Shown here piece after piece: positions 47,097 through 57,239 of a stretch of DNA of 64,000 nt. The translations under genes were made by a program, and so were the position numbers. Under the pieces are notes generated by a model. That model was not told the origin of the DNA, searched no databases, and saw nothing but the letters and a program-made list of their open reading frames with translations. The stretch lies in contig JAIUPT010000040.1 in the NCBI GenBank assembly GCA_022315425.1, positions 930,001 through 994,000 of the forward strand, in the 5' to 3' direction. The DNA is from Pseudevernia furfuracea. Its lineage: Eukaryota > Ascomycota > Lecanoromycetes > Lecanorales > Parmeliaceae. The number at the start of each line of letters is the position of its first letter. Within the stretch, counting starts at the first letter, position 1.

Positions 47097-47451
47097 AGTA
47101 TAAGCGACGGTGGACCGGTGCAATTTCCGACATCCCTTGCTTGCCGAAACATCAAGCGGGGCAAATACTCCCCTCGCAACAAGTTCCTTTATCGTCAAAG
47201 TGTATGAAATCTATCAACGATTTCGCAAACCAATCACAGTTCTATTGTAGATCAACTGGCTTTCGGCTGGTTCTGTCCGTCTTTGCTGAGAGTACCACGG
47301 CGGCAGCGGCCAGTCTTATCGGACCGTCACAGCAGGACCCAATCTCATCTTCAATCCACCTTCCAGCACGGTACAAACGATATCTCATCAGCTCTTAATT
47401 GGATTTGGGCTCTTCCTCGACAGAAACCCTCCGCGCGTCACCTCTCGCTCG
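47097..47451. other. Short gap upstream of 47452 gene
   Basis: About 355 bp; probably the promoter of the following gene. Nothing distinctive. Confidence 0.45.
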
Positions 47452-48108
47452 ATGACGATGTTGACTCTTTTGACCAAAGGTTTGAGGTCCACCAAGCCCA
47501 CAAGCCTCCCATCACGTCTGCGCCTGCCATTTCGTCCGTCCTTTATAAGCCAAACCGCGGCCCTTATCAGAAGCTTCAGTTCAAAATCTGATGATGAGCA
47601 GCCTGACAAAGAAGTTCTTCCGAAGCTAAAGGAGATCGCGGCTCTGAGACGGGAATTTGAGCGCCGCAAAGGCTGCCAGATTATGAATAACGGTTGGCAC
47701 CATGCAGGAGAAATGAGAAGGCGAGGCGTATCGTTCAAAAATGCATGGGCAAAAGCGGACGAAGTCGCTCAGCTGCAGAAATAAACTCTTAAGCTCGTAT
47801 GGCGCTTGTATAGGACAGAGAGCGAATATCCTTATCGAGTGCAGCACTTCATGACGAAATTGGACACTGTGCTCAAAGCGGATGCGGCGCAGCCACGACC
47901 AATCCTGAAGATACAGGAGCGGCTCGCCGTCAAAGACGCTCTAAAGGATTATGTGAAAATGTGCAAAACGTTTCGGAAACAATGTTGGTTACTGGCCCTC
48001 GTTTTTGCTGGCTTGCTGGGGAAATACTTGCATCGGCGCTTCTACCAGATGCCTGTCGATGACACTAGATTTTCGGAAGTTCATAAGCCGGACCCAGGAG
48101 TTGAATGA
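47452..48108 (+). pseudogene. Mitochondrial-type small protein gene interrupted by one TAA
   Basis: From the ATG at 47452 the frame runs 219 codons to the TGA at 48106 with a single in-frame TAA at 47782-47784 (codon 111). The N-terminus is basic and Ser/Leu-rich (LRSTKPTSLPSRLRLPFRPS), as in mitochondrial presequences. The middle is charged and helical (KLKEIAALRREFERRKG). Past the stop, the same frame carries SEYPYRVQHFMTKLDTVLKA, then one membrane helix (CWLLALVFAGLLGKYL) near the C-terminus. Continuity of codon quality and protein character on both sides suggests one former gene. No GT/AG pair fits an intron removing the TAA well. The present product would be 110 residues without the membrane helix. 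Family unknown. Confidence 0.58.
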
Positions 48109-50681
48109 GCTGCGAGCTTCAAGCTGCAGGAGCTAGACGTCCAGTGTGGGGAGCAATCTCGGTCAGTGATTTTGCCCCCAGGTTCCAGCAAGCAGTTTCA
48201 CTAATATTAGCAGATATGCTCTGAGCTGACAGCATCTCAATCAAATTGTTATAATCACAGAGCTCATAGCTTGCATTTTTACTTGTGGAATCCAGGACAT
48301 TCCCGGAACAGTGGAAACTAGGAACCATGAAGATTGCTCGGCCGATTGTCATTGTCCACGTTTGTTCGTATTCATTAGTACTACTATGCAATCCTCTAGA
48401 ATAATCACAGTCACGGAAACACTAATCAAGTTTCCGGTAATTCTTATTATTTGTGTTGCTTCGTCGTCTATTGGCGGTCAGAGACATGACGAGGACCTGA
48501 AAGCCTCTGCAACACTCCTCTCACTTCAACGAGGATCAGCAAGGACAACAGAAACGACTCCGAGAATGAGCTCTAGCAACTCAAGACCCCAATCATCCAG
48601 AATCGTCCACCGGCAGCATGGACTCGGGTACCCAGCCCGACTTGCATCACGCAACCCCAAGAAGCACCCGTTGCTGACAATTTAATAGGCGATGTTGCCT
48701 CTGCTGGCTCCTCCATAACTTGGCCAATCAGGTTGTCAAACCTGGTAGCAAGTCCGCCAGATACATTTTCCGCATTCATGAACCCGGGCATCTTGACCTC
48801 CCTAGACGTTCGAGCCCGGGAATGAACAGCCCAACAACCACATCACACAAGATTTGTGTCCTTATCTACGACACAACGCCGTAGGCGCATAAAGAAACCA
48901 CTGACAGGATGCCAATAGCGGAGACGGCACTGTTGGAAAGCCTAAGATAGAGGACGCAGAGGGTGAGAAGGTCATGGAGGGGTTGAGATCTAGGGCCAGC
49001 ATGGCAATGGTGGAGACATAGAGGACCAAAACGTCTAGCATGGTATGACTGAGATTCAAAGGGGTCTAGATAGATAGATAATGGGGATGAATGGTCAGGT
49101 ACCTGCCGTATCAACAGTAGACTACAAGCAATGCAGGCCCAGCTTGCTGTTTTCGAATCGAATATTAGACTTGGCCAATTCAGCATGCTTCGTTATTGCT
49201 GTTATCTCTAACTTGTCGCACGAAGGAAAGAAGTCGTCTGCTGCAGAAGCCGAGAGGAACGTCTTCATCGACAAGATTTGGCCGGCTGTCTAGCGTGTCA
49301 TTCGACGGTACACCGAAGCTCTTTAAGGGCCCCTATGGATCATATTATCATCACTGCGACGGGAAAGTCACTGGTGAGAAAAGGAGTGTGTGCAACGCAT
49401 CAATACGGTCTTCGATTATGAGAGTGAATGGAGAGAGGGACTTGGTGAAGCACCTCTAGATAATACGGAGGTCATATTTTGCGCTCCGGGGGCAGTCTTG
49501 GTAGTAGGAACTAACGTGGCCCTGAAGGCCTGAGATGACTCTATTCTTATCATCGTTCACAACAAGAAACAATCCCAGTGAACCTTCTAATTCAGCTGCA
49601 ATAAAAATATAAACAATGAAAAGTAGATTCAGGACAAATTCTGCCCTTTCAGAATAATGCACACCCACCGCACCCTCATGAATTCGCCCGTGACCTACCA
49701 AGACCCCGCCTTCCGAGTCGAAAACTTCTCAGACGAAAACACAAAACACCTTTATGACAGTATCTCCACAGACCTGCGCCGAGCATGACTGGCGCATTCG
49801 CGAGAGCATAGCAAAATCAACCTGAGGAGATGAAGACAAACATGGCTTCCCTGGTGATACACTCAATTTTATCAATCTGTAGGCAAGCCCTTCGTATCAT
49901 TGCTCTGAAGGAAAGTCCGACTAAATAAGTATCCATCGCGTTACTGGCCGGATCAAGAATCCAATGCTCATTTGCACCTTTCCCCTTATTTTCCCTGCTG
50001 CTCTGCGATACATCTCAGAAAGTCTGTCGGTGGCTTTTATCTCTCCGAGATGCATGGAGAACAACCAGATGTGATATGGACTGCGAGATTGAAGCTGTAG
50101 AATTGGGTCCACAATTCTGAGAAGGACTACTCGATCAGTGGTCACTGGCGCTAGTGGACAGGAGATGGATTAGCAATATCTTCGTAATCATAATGGTTCA
50201 CGGCCTTTGACTCCATGGCCTATACCATAAACACTTTCAGGGGTAAGATTCTTTCTTCCGTTTTTTACTTTTTTTTCTTTCTGAAAGAACCTTCCGGAAC
50301 AGTGGAAGCCATGGAAAGCTGAAGATTCCTAGGCCGGAAGTCCGTTTACGTATCTATTTGTTTGCTACGGTTTAGAACACCTTGGAATAGCAATGGCCCT
50401 ATCACATTGGACATACATCCGATATCCGTCCTTGTTTGTGTTGCTTAGTTGACAACAACATCCCGCACAACAGCTTGCACTACCAATCTGCATAAGGTCT
50501 CGGCTCAAGATCTCGCGTCACGAACTGTAACCCTTTGCACCTCTTCCTTCAAATCGTAAACTACAACACCGAAACGTCGGCAAAGAGTACCTATCACCCC
50601 CAGCCTCGCACAACCTCAAAAACTAGTTCTCCAGCTGACATATCCTCAGTGAGCACCACTACCGCTGGCAACTCCACGTCT
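48109..50681. other. Gene-free region holding a partial duplication
   Basis: About 2.6 kb. A 99-codon frame from the ATG at 48386 has a signal-like start (LIKFPVILIICVASSS) but unconvincing remainder. A segment at 48290-48470 resembles 50280-50460 (see repeat). Confidence 0.4.
48290..50460 (+). repeat. Diverged duplicate segments at 48290-48470 and 50280-50460
   Basis: Both segments contain, in order, a ccggaacagtggaa anchor, then tgaagatt-ct-ggccg, a gttt/tttg stretch and tgtttgtgttgctt or ttatttgtgttgctt, at similar spacing. The second copy lies just upstream of the 50682 gene. The first looks like a mutated partial copy. Confidence 0.45.
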
Positions 50682-51467
50682 ATGGCAGAAGGCGCCTCCG
50701 CAAATATGAACCCAGGTAACCCAGCCTCCACTAATTTCATAAGACCTCGGGAAGAACACACAGCTAAGGTTGGCTTAGGCGGCAACGCCTCCGCGAGCGG
50801 GATCACCATAGGATCTAGTACGCCTCCATACACCAGAGTACCTCAAGCAGAGACTGATAGGGCCACAGCTCTACCACAGACGATGTTCGTCCTGTCCTAC
50901 GATGCTACAACTTTCGAGCACGAGGATGGTGACGGAAAAGCTACCGACATTCGAGTCCCTAGGGCCCACCATCCTTTCGGGAACGAACTTGTCAAAATCA
51001 AAGAGCAACCCATGGGACTTCTAGGCATCTATCATTCAAAGACGCGCGCAATGATCATAGGGAGAAAATGGGTGTACGGTCAACTCCACCGAGCTGAGCA
51101 TTTTTCAGTTCCTCAGCCCCTCCCACCTGAGGACGACGACGAATTCGATGACTATGTCCAACCGTACCGCGGGACATGGAGACGCTGTGGATGGGGTGGT
51201 GGTGACATGTATGACTCGTATTATGTTAGGGACAAGGGCAGGAGCCATGGGGACTACGAGGTGGCTCTGGGTGTGAACATTGAGAAGCGGGCCTTGGACT
51301 ATGTTGAGGATGGAGAGGAGTATCAGACCGATGAAGAGGACGAAGATGCAATGGATAGTGACGGGAGTGAATACGAAGATGAAGATGATAGTGACGGGGA
51401 GGATGAAGTGCCCGAGGAAGGGAGAGTCGCAGCCGGAATCATAGGCGCACAGGCATCTGCGGCCTAG
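50682..51467 (+). CDS. Acidic hypothetical protein
   Basis: Intronless frame of 261 residues from the first ATG (50682); the frame is open further upstream to 50535 but has no earlier ATG. The N-terminal 60 residues are Asn/Ser/Thr/Pro-rich. A folded-looking core follows (TMFVLSYDATTFEHEDGDG; QPMGLLGIYHSKTRAMIIGR; WRRCGWGGGDMYDSYYV). The C-terminal 60 residues are almost all Asp/Glu (DEEDEDAMDSDGSEYEDEDD). There is no signal peptide, membrane segment or known domain. Acidic tails of this kind often bind basic proteins or nucleoprotein, but no function can be claimed. A diverged copy of its upstream region lies 2 kb to the left. Confidence 0.62.
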   Translation: MAEGASANMNPGNPASTNFIRPREEHTAKVGLGGNASASGITIGSSTPPYTRVPQAETDRATALPQTMFVLSYDATTFEHEDGDGKATDIRVPRAHHPFGNELVKIKEQPMGLLGIYHSKTRAMIIGRKWVYGQLHRAEHFSVPQPLPPEDDDEFDDYVQPYRGTWRRCGWGGGDMYDSYYVRDKGRSHGDYEVALGVNIEKRALDYVEDGEEYQTDEEDEDAMDSDGSEYEDEDDSDGEDEVPEEGRVAAGIIGAQASAA

Positions 51468-52302
51468 GAACGCTCCAACTCGGCTGATTTTGGGCTCGAT
51501 TCGAGTCAATACAAGCATTAGTCAGACCAACCATGCGCTCGAAGCTGTCCTTGCTCGTACTGCTACTTGGGCAACAGTCCCTTAATAGAGTAGTAAACCA
51601 CTTCAGAAGTCCCAGGATCTACGTTTGTCATTTGCGTAGAAGCCCACCCCACATCGTAAATCAATCAAAACCTACCCACCCTCGCCACGACCACACACAC
51701 CCACCGCGCCGTTGCAGATAACCTCCGCGACCTCCCCAAAGGTTCCCATTTTTCCGTTGACGGCTTCAAAAAAATCAGGTATACGTTAAAAAAGACAACC
51801 AGATCCCTAGATTCCCAACCCCAAAAACCAAACCCGCCAGAACGTCTAAACACCGACCAGAAAAACAGCGACAGGGGCTCCTTTTTTTTGGCTCTCCGAC
51901 GGAAAAATCCGATCCCTCGAACCATGCCGCTCCGCAGTAAGTATGTCATGAGCATCATGTATGTTCAAGTATGCCAGCGCCCAAAGGCACCTAGACTTCC
52001 ACCCTTCCTTCAAAGACGCCATCGTTCGTTCCAGACCAGACCAGCATCGCGCCTCTCATCCCCCCCCCCGCTGTCGCCAGCACGCTGTCGCCGGATAAAC
52101 ACACGAGCCTCCCACGACCCACACGCCTGCCGCAATCCCCGAAAGTAAAACCGTGCCGTAGATGACGCCGCGGGCGAAGCAGAACTTGCAGACTTGCTCG
52201 CGTGGGCGAGACCGAGGACGAGGACCGTGACGAGGAGGAGGCGGATGGCGATCTAAAGAGCTTCCCCTGGGAGCAGCGCTAAGTACGGTCTTCGAGCAGC
52301 CA
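51468..52302. other. Left flank of the retrotransposon
   Basis: About 830 bp with no supported gene. On the minus strand at 52240-52190 there is a signal-peptide-like run (IRLLLVTVLVLGLAHAS) with no ATG; its possible first exon would lie across the insertion site. The last five bases, AGCCA (52298-52302), are the left target-site duplication. Confidence 0.5.
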
Positions 52303-52497
52303 TGATGGAATTCAGCCAATCATAGGCCGTTCCGCCCGCACTAGCGTGCCTTTTAGCGTGGCGCTAGTGGGCGACTCTTGTCTATCCTTCTCCTTCTCTT
52401 CCTTCTTGTCCACTACATGTATTCTACATAGTCATGCAATAGAGTCGTTCTATTAGCCACCCAATACAAGACCTCATAGCTGTCATATATTCCAACA
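52303..52497 (+). repeat. 5' LTR
   Basis: 195 bp, starting TGATGGAA and ending TTCCAACA (imperfect inverted ends). It differs from the 3' copy by one C/A substitution and one 1-bp indel. Confidence 0.95.
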
Positions 52498-52511
52498 GGT
52501 TATGAGCCCGG
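52498..52511 (+). promoter_or_regulatory. Primer binding site for half-tRNA-iMet
   Basis: GGTTATGAGCCC directly after the 5' LTR is the exact complement of the conserved anticodon stem-loop of fungal initiator tRNA-Met (GGGCTCATAACC). This fits priming by a tRNA fragment, as known for Drosophila copia and yeast Ty5. Confidence 0.8.
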
Positions 52512-52632
52512 ATTTCCGCCATTGAGGTCTTCACACAGCAGAAAAATTACCTGCTGTACCCCACCGTCTGTGGGAGAGCCGATGTTATAATAACAGTGTT
52601 AACATAACATCACATCACATAGTCAATTCAAA

Positions 52633-53526
52633 ATGACTATTCAATTGTCCCATGCTGCATTGACGCAGATATGGAATTTCCCAAAGCTGAAGGGTCAACA
52701 AAACTATCAGTCATGGGTCAAAAAGATGAAGAGTGCACTGATGTACTCGAATTTATGGGACGTCGTTCAGAATGCAAACAAGGACTTTTCAACGAATCTA
52801 TCAGTCACATCAGCATCTACGGCTGCTCAGGTAACGGTCTATCAGACTCAATTGAAGATCTGAAAGCAGACGAACAATCAAGCGTCTGAGCTGATTTACT
52901 TCATGTGTGAAGATAAACCAGTCGAAGTCATTAAGGATGATGAAGTTGTCATGAATCGATGAATCAAGTTGAAGAACAATTATTCCGACTTAGGTTTCGT
53001 TCTTCGATTCATCAAGTTACAAGAATTCTAAACAACATCAATAACAAGCAGTGACAACTTCATGAAGACGTACGTTGTCAATATACGAGCAAAGTCGAAG
53101 GATCTTAGTCGAATGGGGGCTAGAATAGACGAGTGAATACTCGTCTCATTGCTGTTGAACAACCTTGATATCAAGTACAAGAATTTCGTGCATCGTACCA
53201 TCACGTCGTTGAACGAAGTGCCCGACTTTGACAAAATTGTCACACTCCTCCATGAGGAAGAGCGTCTCCTGAAGAGAGACATCAAAGAACAAGTCATGAC
53301 CGCCGCCATGAAGCGTTTCAAACAGGAGGAGAACGAGAAGAAGACCTCTGATAGAGACAACAACAACCGTGATCGAGACTCAACGAGAGACCGCGAGGGT
53401 AGAAACAACAACACCACCCAGCAGATTTCAAAGAACCCGAATAGTATCAATTATAAGGGCGATGGCGACCCTCCTAAGTGTCTCAAGTGTTATTTTAATA
53501 AGAATGATAGCAAGAGACTACACTGA
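52633..53526 (+). pseudogene. gag remnant with repeated in-frame stops
   Basis: The frame opening with MTIQLSHAALTQIWNF and KLKGQQNYQSWVKKMKSAL is Ty1/copia Gag. It is continuous in texture to about 53526 but carries TGA at 52861, further TGAs near 52960 and 53135, and a TAA near 53030. Two or three of the TGAs sit where Trp would suit (for example before KQTNNQASEL). The C-terminal C-x2-C of a zinc knuckle (KCLKC) remains but its second half is lost by a frameshift. No functional Gag can be made. Confidence 0.85.
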
Positions 53527-54892
53527 TCATACGACTGCTGAATCCTCCATGAGAACCGTATCTCAGACAGATTCCGTGACGCCTTTAAGAAGACTAAGGC
53601 CAAGGCGAATGCCGTCAAAGAACGTGAACGACCAGACGATTTCGAAGATAATCACAGTACTCATATTTCAACAATGGCTCATTTGGTCATTGATCAAGAG
53701 ACCGTGACAGACGAAGAGAATGAGGTCTGGGACTTCCCGTTCAACGCGACTACACCGAAATCCTATGACGAGAAAATATCGAAGGAGTCGATCATAGAGA
53801 CTCTCGACCAGTCTCTATCTCAATTAACAGAAAAACAAGAGAGGGAATCTACATTGAAGATACCGCAAGAAGAATCGATGATTCAGCTTGCGCATACATC
53901 AAACTTTGTCGAATACGCAAGCACACGACTGCTTCCCTCTTCGAGAGCACTTCCCGACATCGAATATCAGAAGAAAGAAATCATAGTGGAGGTATCAAGC
54001 GCGCACTTCACGTCTCAGCTTCAACCTACGTCAAACTTTTGCGGCGAGGCAAGTCGGGGGATAGAGGAAAAGCTTGTCTCTCAGTTCGAAGTTGTCGATT
54101 TTGAAATAATTGATCAACTTTCACATAAGACGTTCTCATATTTCCGTGTATACTTCGCAGCGTTGAATAGTGATCTCACGACGTCACGAGACTGGATGAT
54201 CGACTCAGAGTGTACTAATCACATGTTCTTCGATAAGGACGAGTTCATCGAGTATCGATTCTATCGTGGAGAAGTTATTGTTGTTAACGAAGTCACTGTC
54301 TGAACTTAAGAACGTGATACAGTCGAAATGAAATGACTATTAAAGAATGAAACCAGCAACATAGTTCGTGTTGAGGACGTGTTGCATGTATCAGACTTTA
54401 CATGCGAGTTATTTTCAATTAGTCAGATCATTAAGAAGGGATTTGAAATCGTCTTTCTCGGTGATGATTGTCACATTTCAAAGGATGATGTACTTATAGA
54501 AAATACATCAAAGACTCGAAACATTTATATACTGAATGTGTTCCAGTCTACGGCTAAAATTGTCGCCCTGATTCAGGAGAATACGAGAGCACTGTTCACC
54601 GCCCTGATGTTTAACGAAGACGCAGTCGAACTGTGACATCGTCGAATGAGACACCTAAACGAGATAGATCTCAAGAGACTCGTTAACATGAGCAAGGGCA
54701 TCACCTTAACACAAAAACCTCGGGTCAAGCTCATTTGTGAGGCGTGTTTTAAGGCAAAGTCGTCTCGTAAGGTCTCAAGAAGACAACAGCGAGAGGTACT
54801 CGAAAAACTCGATAAAATTCATATCGATTTGGGAGGATCATTCAACGTACCATCGGTCAATGGAGTCAAATATTATATGCTTCTAACGTATC

Positions 54893-55063
54893 AAGCACAT
54901 CGACATACAGTGGCATTTTGTTCGAGACCAGGTGGAAACTGGGGCAGTGTTATTCGAGTGGGTACCTACGAGAGAAATGGCTGCTGACGGGCTTACAAAG
55001 GCTCTCAGCAAGGACAAATTTGGTACATTTGTAGGTCAGTTAGGCCTCAAGAAGAGCGTCTAG
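54893..55063 (+). pseudogene. Pol C-terminal (RNase H) tail fused to integrase start
   Basis: An undamaged 56-codon stretch from HIDIQWHFVRDQ to GLKKSV and a TAG. It is in a different frame from the integrase piece just before it, marking the internal deletion junction near 54890. Confidence 0.85.
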
Positions 55064-55124
55064 GAGCAGGAGTCCAGTATAGACTCTGTGGGAGATACAG
55101 GCCCATTATTGCCTGTGTGGGAGT

Positions 55125-55318
55125 GATGGAATTCAGCCAATCATAGGCCGTTCCGCCCGCACTAGCGTGCCTTTTAGCGTGGCGCTAGTGGGCGACTCTT
55201 GTCTATCCTTCTCCTTCTCTTCCTTCTTGTCAACTACATGTATTCTACATAGTCATGCAATAGAGTCGTTCTATTAGCCACCCAATACAAGACCTCATAG
55301 CTGTCATATATTCCAACA
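55125..55318 (+). repeat. 3' LTR
   Basis: 194 bp, preceded by a short purine-rich tract (GTGGGAG, 55118-55124) and followed by the AGCCA duplication. Confidence 0.95.
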
Positions 55319-56054
55319 AGCCACAGCGGAGCGGCCTCAGGCTCGACTTTCAATAATATTTAGGGTCCGTGGTTTGGATTCCTCGCTTTCAATCGGGCTC
55401 TCTCTGTCTCGTTCATTATTCCCGAGTTGGGGCGGCAGCATGGCCCCGGCGGCCCGGGTCGAGCGAGGCTGGGGGGGGGCCATGGATACTTTCGCTCGCA
55501 CCTCTGCGTTTTTTTTGCAACGTGAGGAAGGAAGTCTCCGGCGAAGAATGGGTCTGGGGCTGGGCGAGAGGCACGATCGAAGACGTTCATAGCTCCTCAT
55601 GTAGTGTGGTGTGGTGACTAAATCATGCTACGTAGTCAAGGCGGCAATCAGAGCGGTTGCACGCACGTATGGATCCTTCAGGGCCTGTTTGTTGGAGTGT
55701 AGTCAGCATCAAGATGCCCAAATGTACTCTAGCGCCCAGGCAGGCTGGACCTTACCTTACCTAGATCGCAAGCTTTGGGGGCCGGAGGAGCCCTAACGCG
55801 GACCGACTACCTTACCTTACTTACCTTTTTAAGGGTGCTTTAGCGCTCATAACCCGGTCTCGAGGCACCGGGCGCGGCACAACTCAGCCTTAAGGTACTT
55901 ATGCTCAACCACCAACCCATCTACTGACTACTTACCTACCGAGCCTACGTAGGAATATGGGCCGCAGGTCCACATCGGACTGGGTTCGGAATGCCTTTTG
56001 CGAGATATTTCTCCGACTTGAAAACTATCAACAGCCTCAGATAGAGTACACCTT
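55319..56054. other. Right flank of the retrotransposon
   Basis: Begins with the target duplication AGCCA. About 730 bp with no supported gene. ACCTTACCTTAC-type short repeats occur near 55752-55827. Confidence 0.5.
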
Positions 56055-57239
56055 TCAAGCGTGAGCCTCCGCTCGAAACCACGGGACCTCCATGACCAGG
56101 TTTCCACGTCTCTCCCACATGTGGATGCCAATCTCCTCATCCTCGTCTTCGTCAGCATCATCGCCTCCTTTCCTAACCCCGCGCTCCGTGACAGTCGTTC
56201 CCATAGGCCGTCTCCTGTCGTGGGCATAATCATGCATGGACTCCGGACCCGAGTCGTTGGAAGGCCCCTGGACTGCGGACACCGTAGGCCATGAAATCAC
56301 GAGTGCCTTGTCGGAGTCTGCCTTTGCCGATCTTTTAGACGGGTAATGATATCGTCGCTCCGCAAAGGTGTATTTTTGGAACCCTCGCGCCGCGACGGCC
56401 ATGATCTGGTTCAAGACCATGAATTCCAGCTTCAGTTTCAGGATGTAGCTGAAAGCCTGAATCGGATGGCTGATGCCCGTTTGGTTGAGAAATACCAAGA
56501 CCACGGTCAAGATGTCTAGACAAACCGCGATCACGTTGACGTAGATGAGGTCGGTCATGACGCGGCGCGGTCTGACGCTTGACTTGAGAATGCTTGACTT
56601 TAGGTTCAGGAGCTTGGCCAGAGACCAAATGTAGATACCGTCCAGAATGATTTCCGTGACGGTGAAGCCAAGCTGAGTGTATCGATCGACTATGGCCTCT
56701 CTGGGCGAGTAGAGGGCAGAGAGGCGTGGCTTATAGGGATTGAATGCTTGCCAGACCATAGGCCAGGTTGGAATAATCATGAGGGACGAAACGGCTATGA
56801 TCAAGATGAGCAACCATCGTTGGAGCTTGTGATTTTGATTGATGAGGTGAAGTCTTGAATAGAGGACCAGAAGCTGTGCGGGAGCGTATATGGTCCAACC
56901 CCCCAAGAGAAAGAGTGTGTACAGCGGCCAGAGATGCTCGGGATTGGGGAGAAAGTATTTCACAATGACCCCGATGGAATCGATGGCGCAGCCCCAGGTT
57001 CCGAGTAACATGCACCAGTAGTATAGGCCCTGCTTTCTCTGGAACCTCCGGTAGATGCTGAGGTTGATGTCGACGAAGAGGTAGAATACTATGGCCACGA
57101 AGCCGCTTGCTGCTAGTTCCTCACCTGATCTTGAGAGGTATGTTAGGTACGGGTGATGATACAAGGTGGATCAGACTTGACCGTACCTCCATTTTACAGG
57201 GGCGGATTCCGTGAAGTCGGGTGCCGAGGGGGAAGCCAT
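56055..57239 (-). CDS. DUF7703-type seven-helix membrane protein
   Basis: Exon 1 57239-57187 and exon 2 57129-56055 (57 bp intron with a CTAAC branch-like motif) give 375 residues. About seven hydrophobic helices fill residues 20-260: for example GFVAIVFYLFVDI, YYWCMLLGTWGCAI, LYTLFLLGGWTIY, WLLILIIAVSSLMII, VIAVCLDILTVVLVFL. The family mark LVLYSRLHL lies at the end of the third helix. The C-terminal 100 residues are cytosolic and charged, ending in an acidic cluster (DDADEDEDEE). This is the common ascomycete integral membrane family related in layout to PTH11/rhodopsin-like proteins; function unknown. The first exon (MASPSAPDFTES) is short, and the acceptor CAAG is not the strongest, so the extreme N-terminus is less certain. 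Confidence 0.8.

Larger units (their letters stand above)
52303..55318 (+). mobile_element. Ty1/copia-type LTR retrotransposon, internally deleted, non-autonomous
   Basis: A 3016 bp element with TG...CA LTRs (52303-52497; 55125-55318), flanked by AGCCA duplications (52298-52302; 55319-55323). Internal order: primer site, gag frame from 52633, a protease-like motif WMIDSECTNHM (about 54196-54228), the GAG-pre-integrase block HRRMRHLN with a CEAC zinc pair (54630-54755), and the start of the integrase core (KIHIDLGGSF). About 54890 the sequence jumps straight to the RNase H C-terminus (FEWVPTREMAADGLTKAL, stop at 55061). The protease-before-integrase-before-RNase-H order is that of Ty1/copia. 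All of reverse transcriptase is missing, so it can move only with help in trans. Confidence 0.93.

Noticed and set aside
46941..47207. 88-residue plus frame rich in QSI/CSHC repeats
   Set aside because: Translation of the minisatellite, not a gene.
55337..55617. Overlapping frames on both strands after the 3' LTR
   Set aside because: High-GC shadows of each other with no domain or splice structure.
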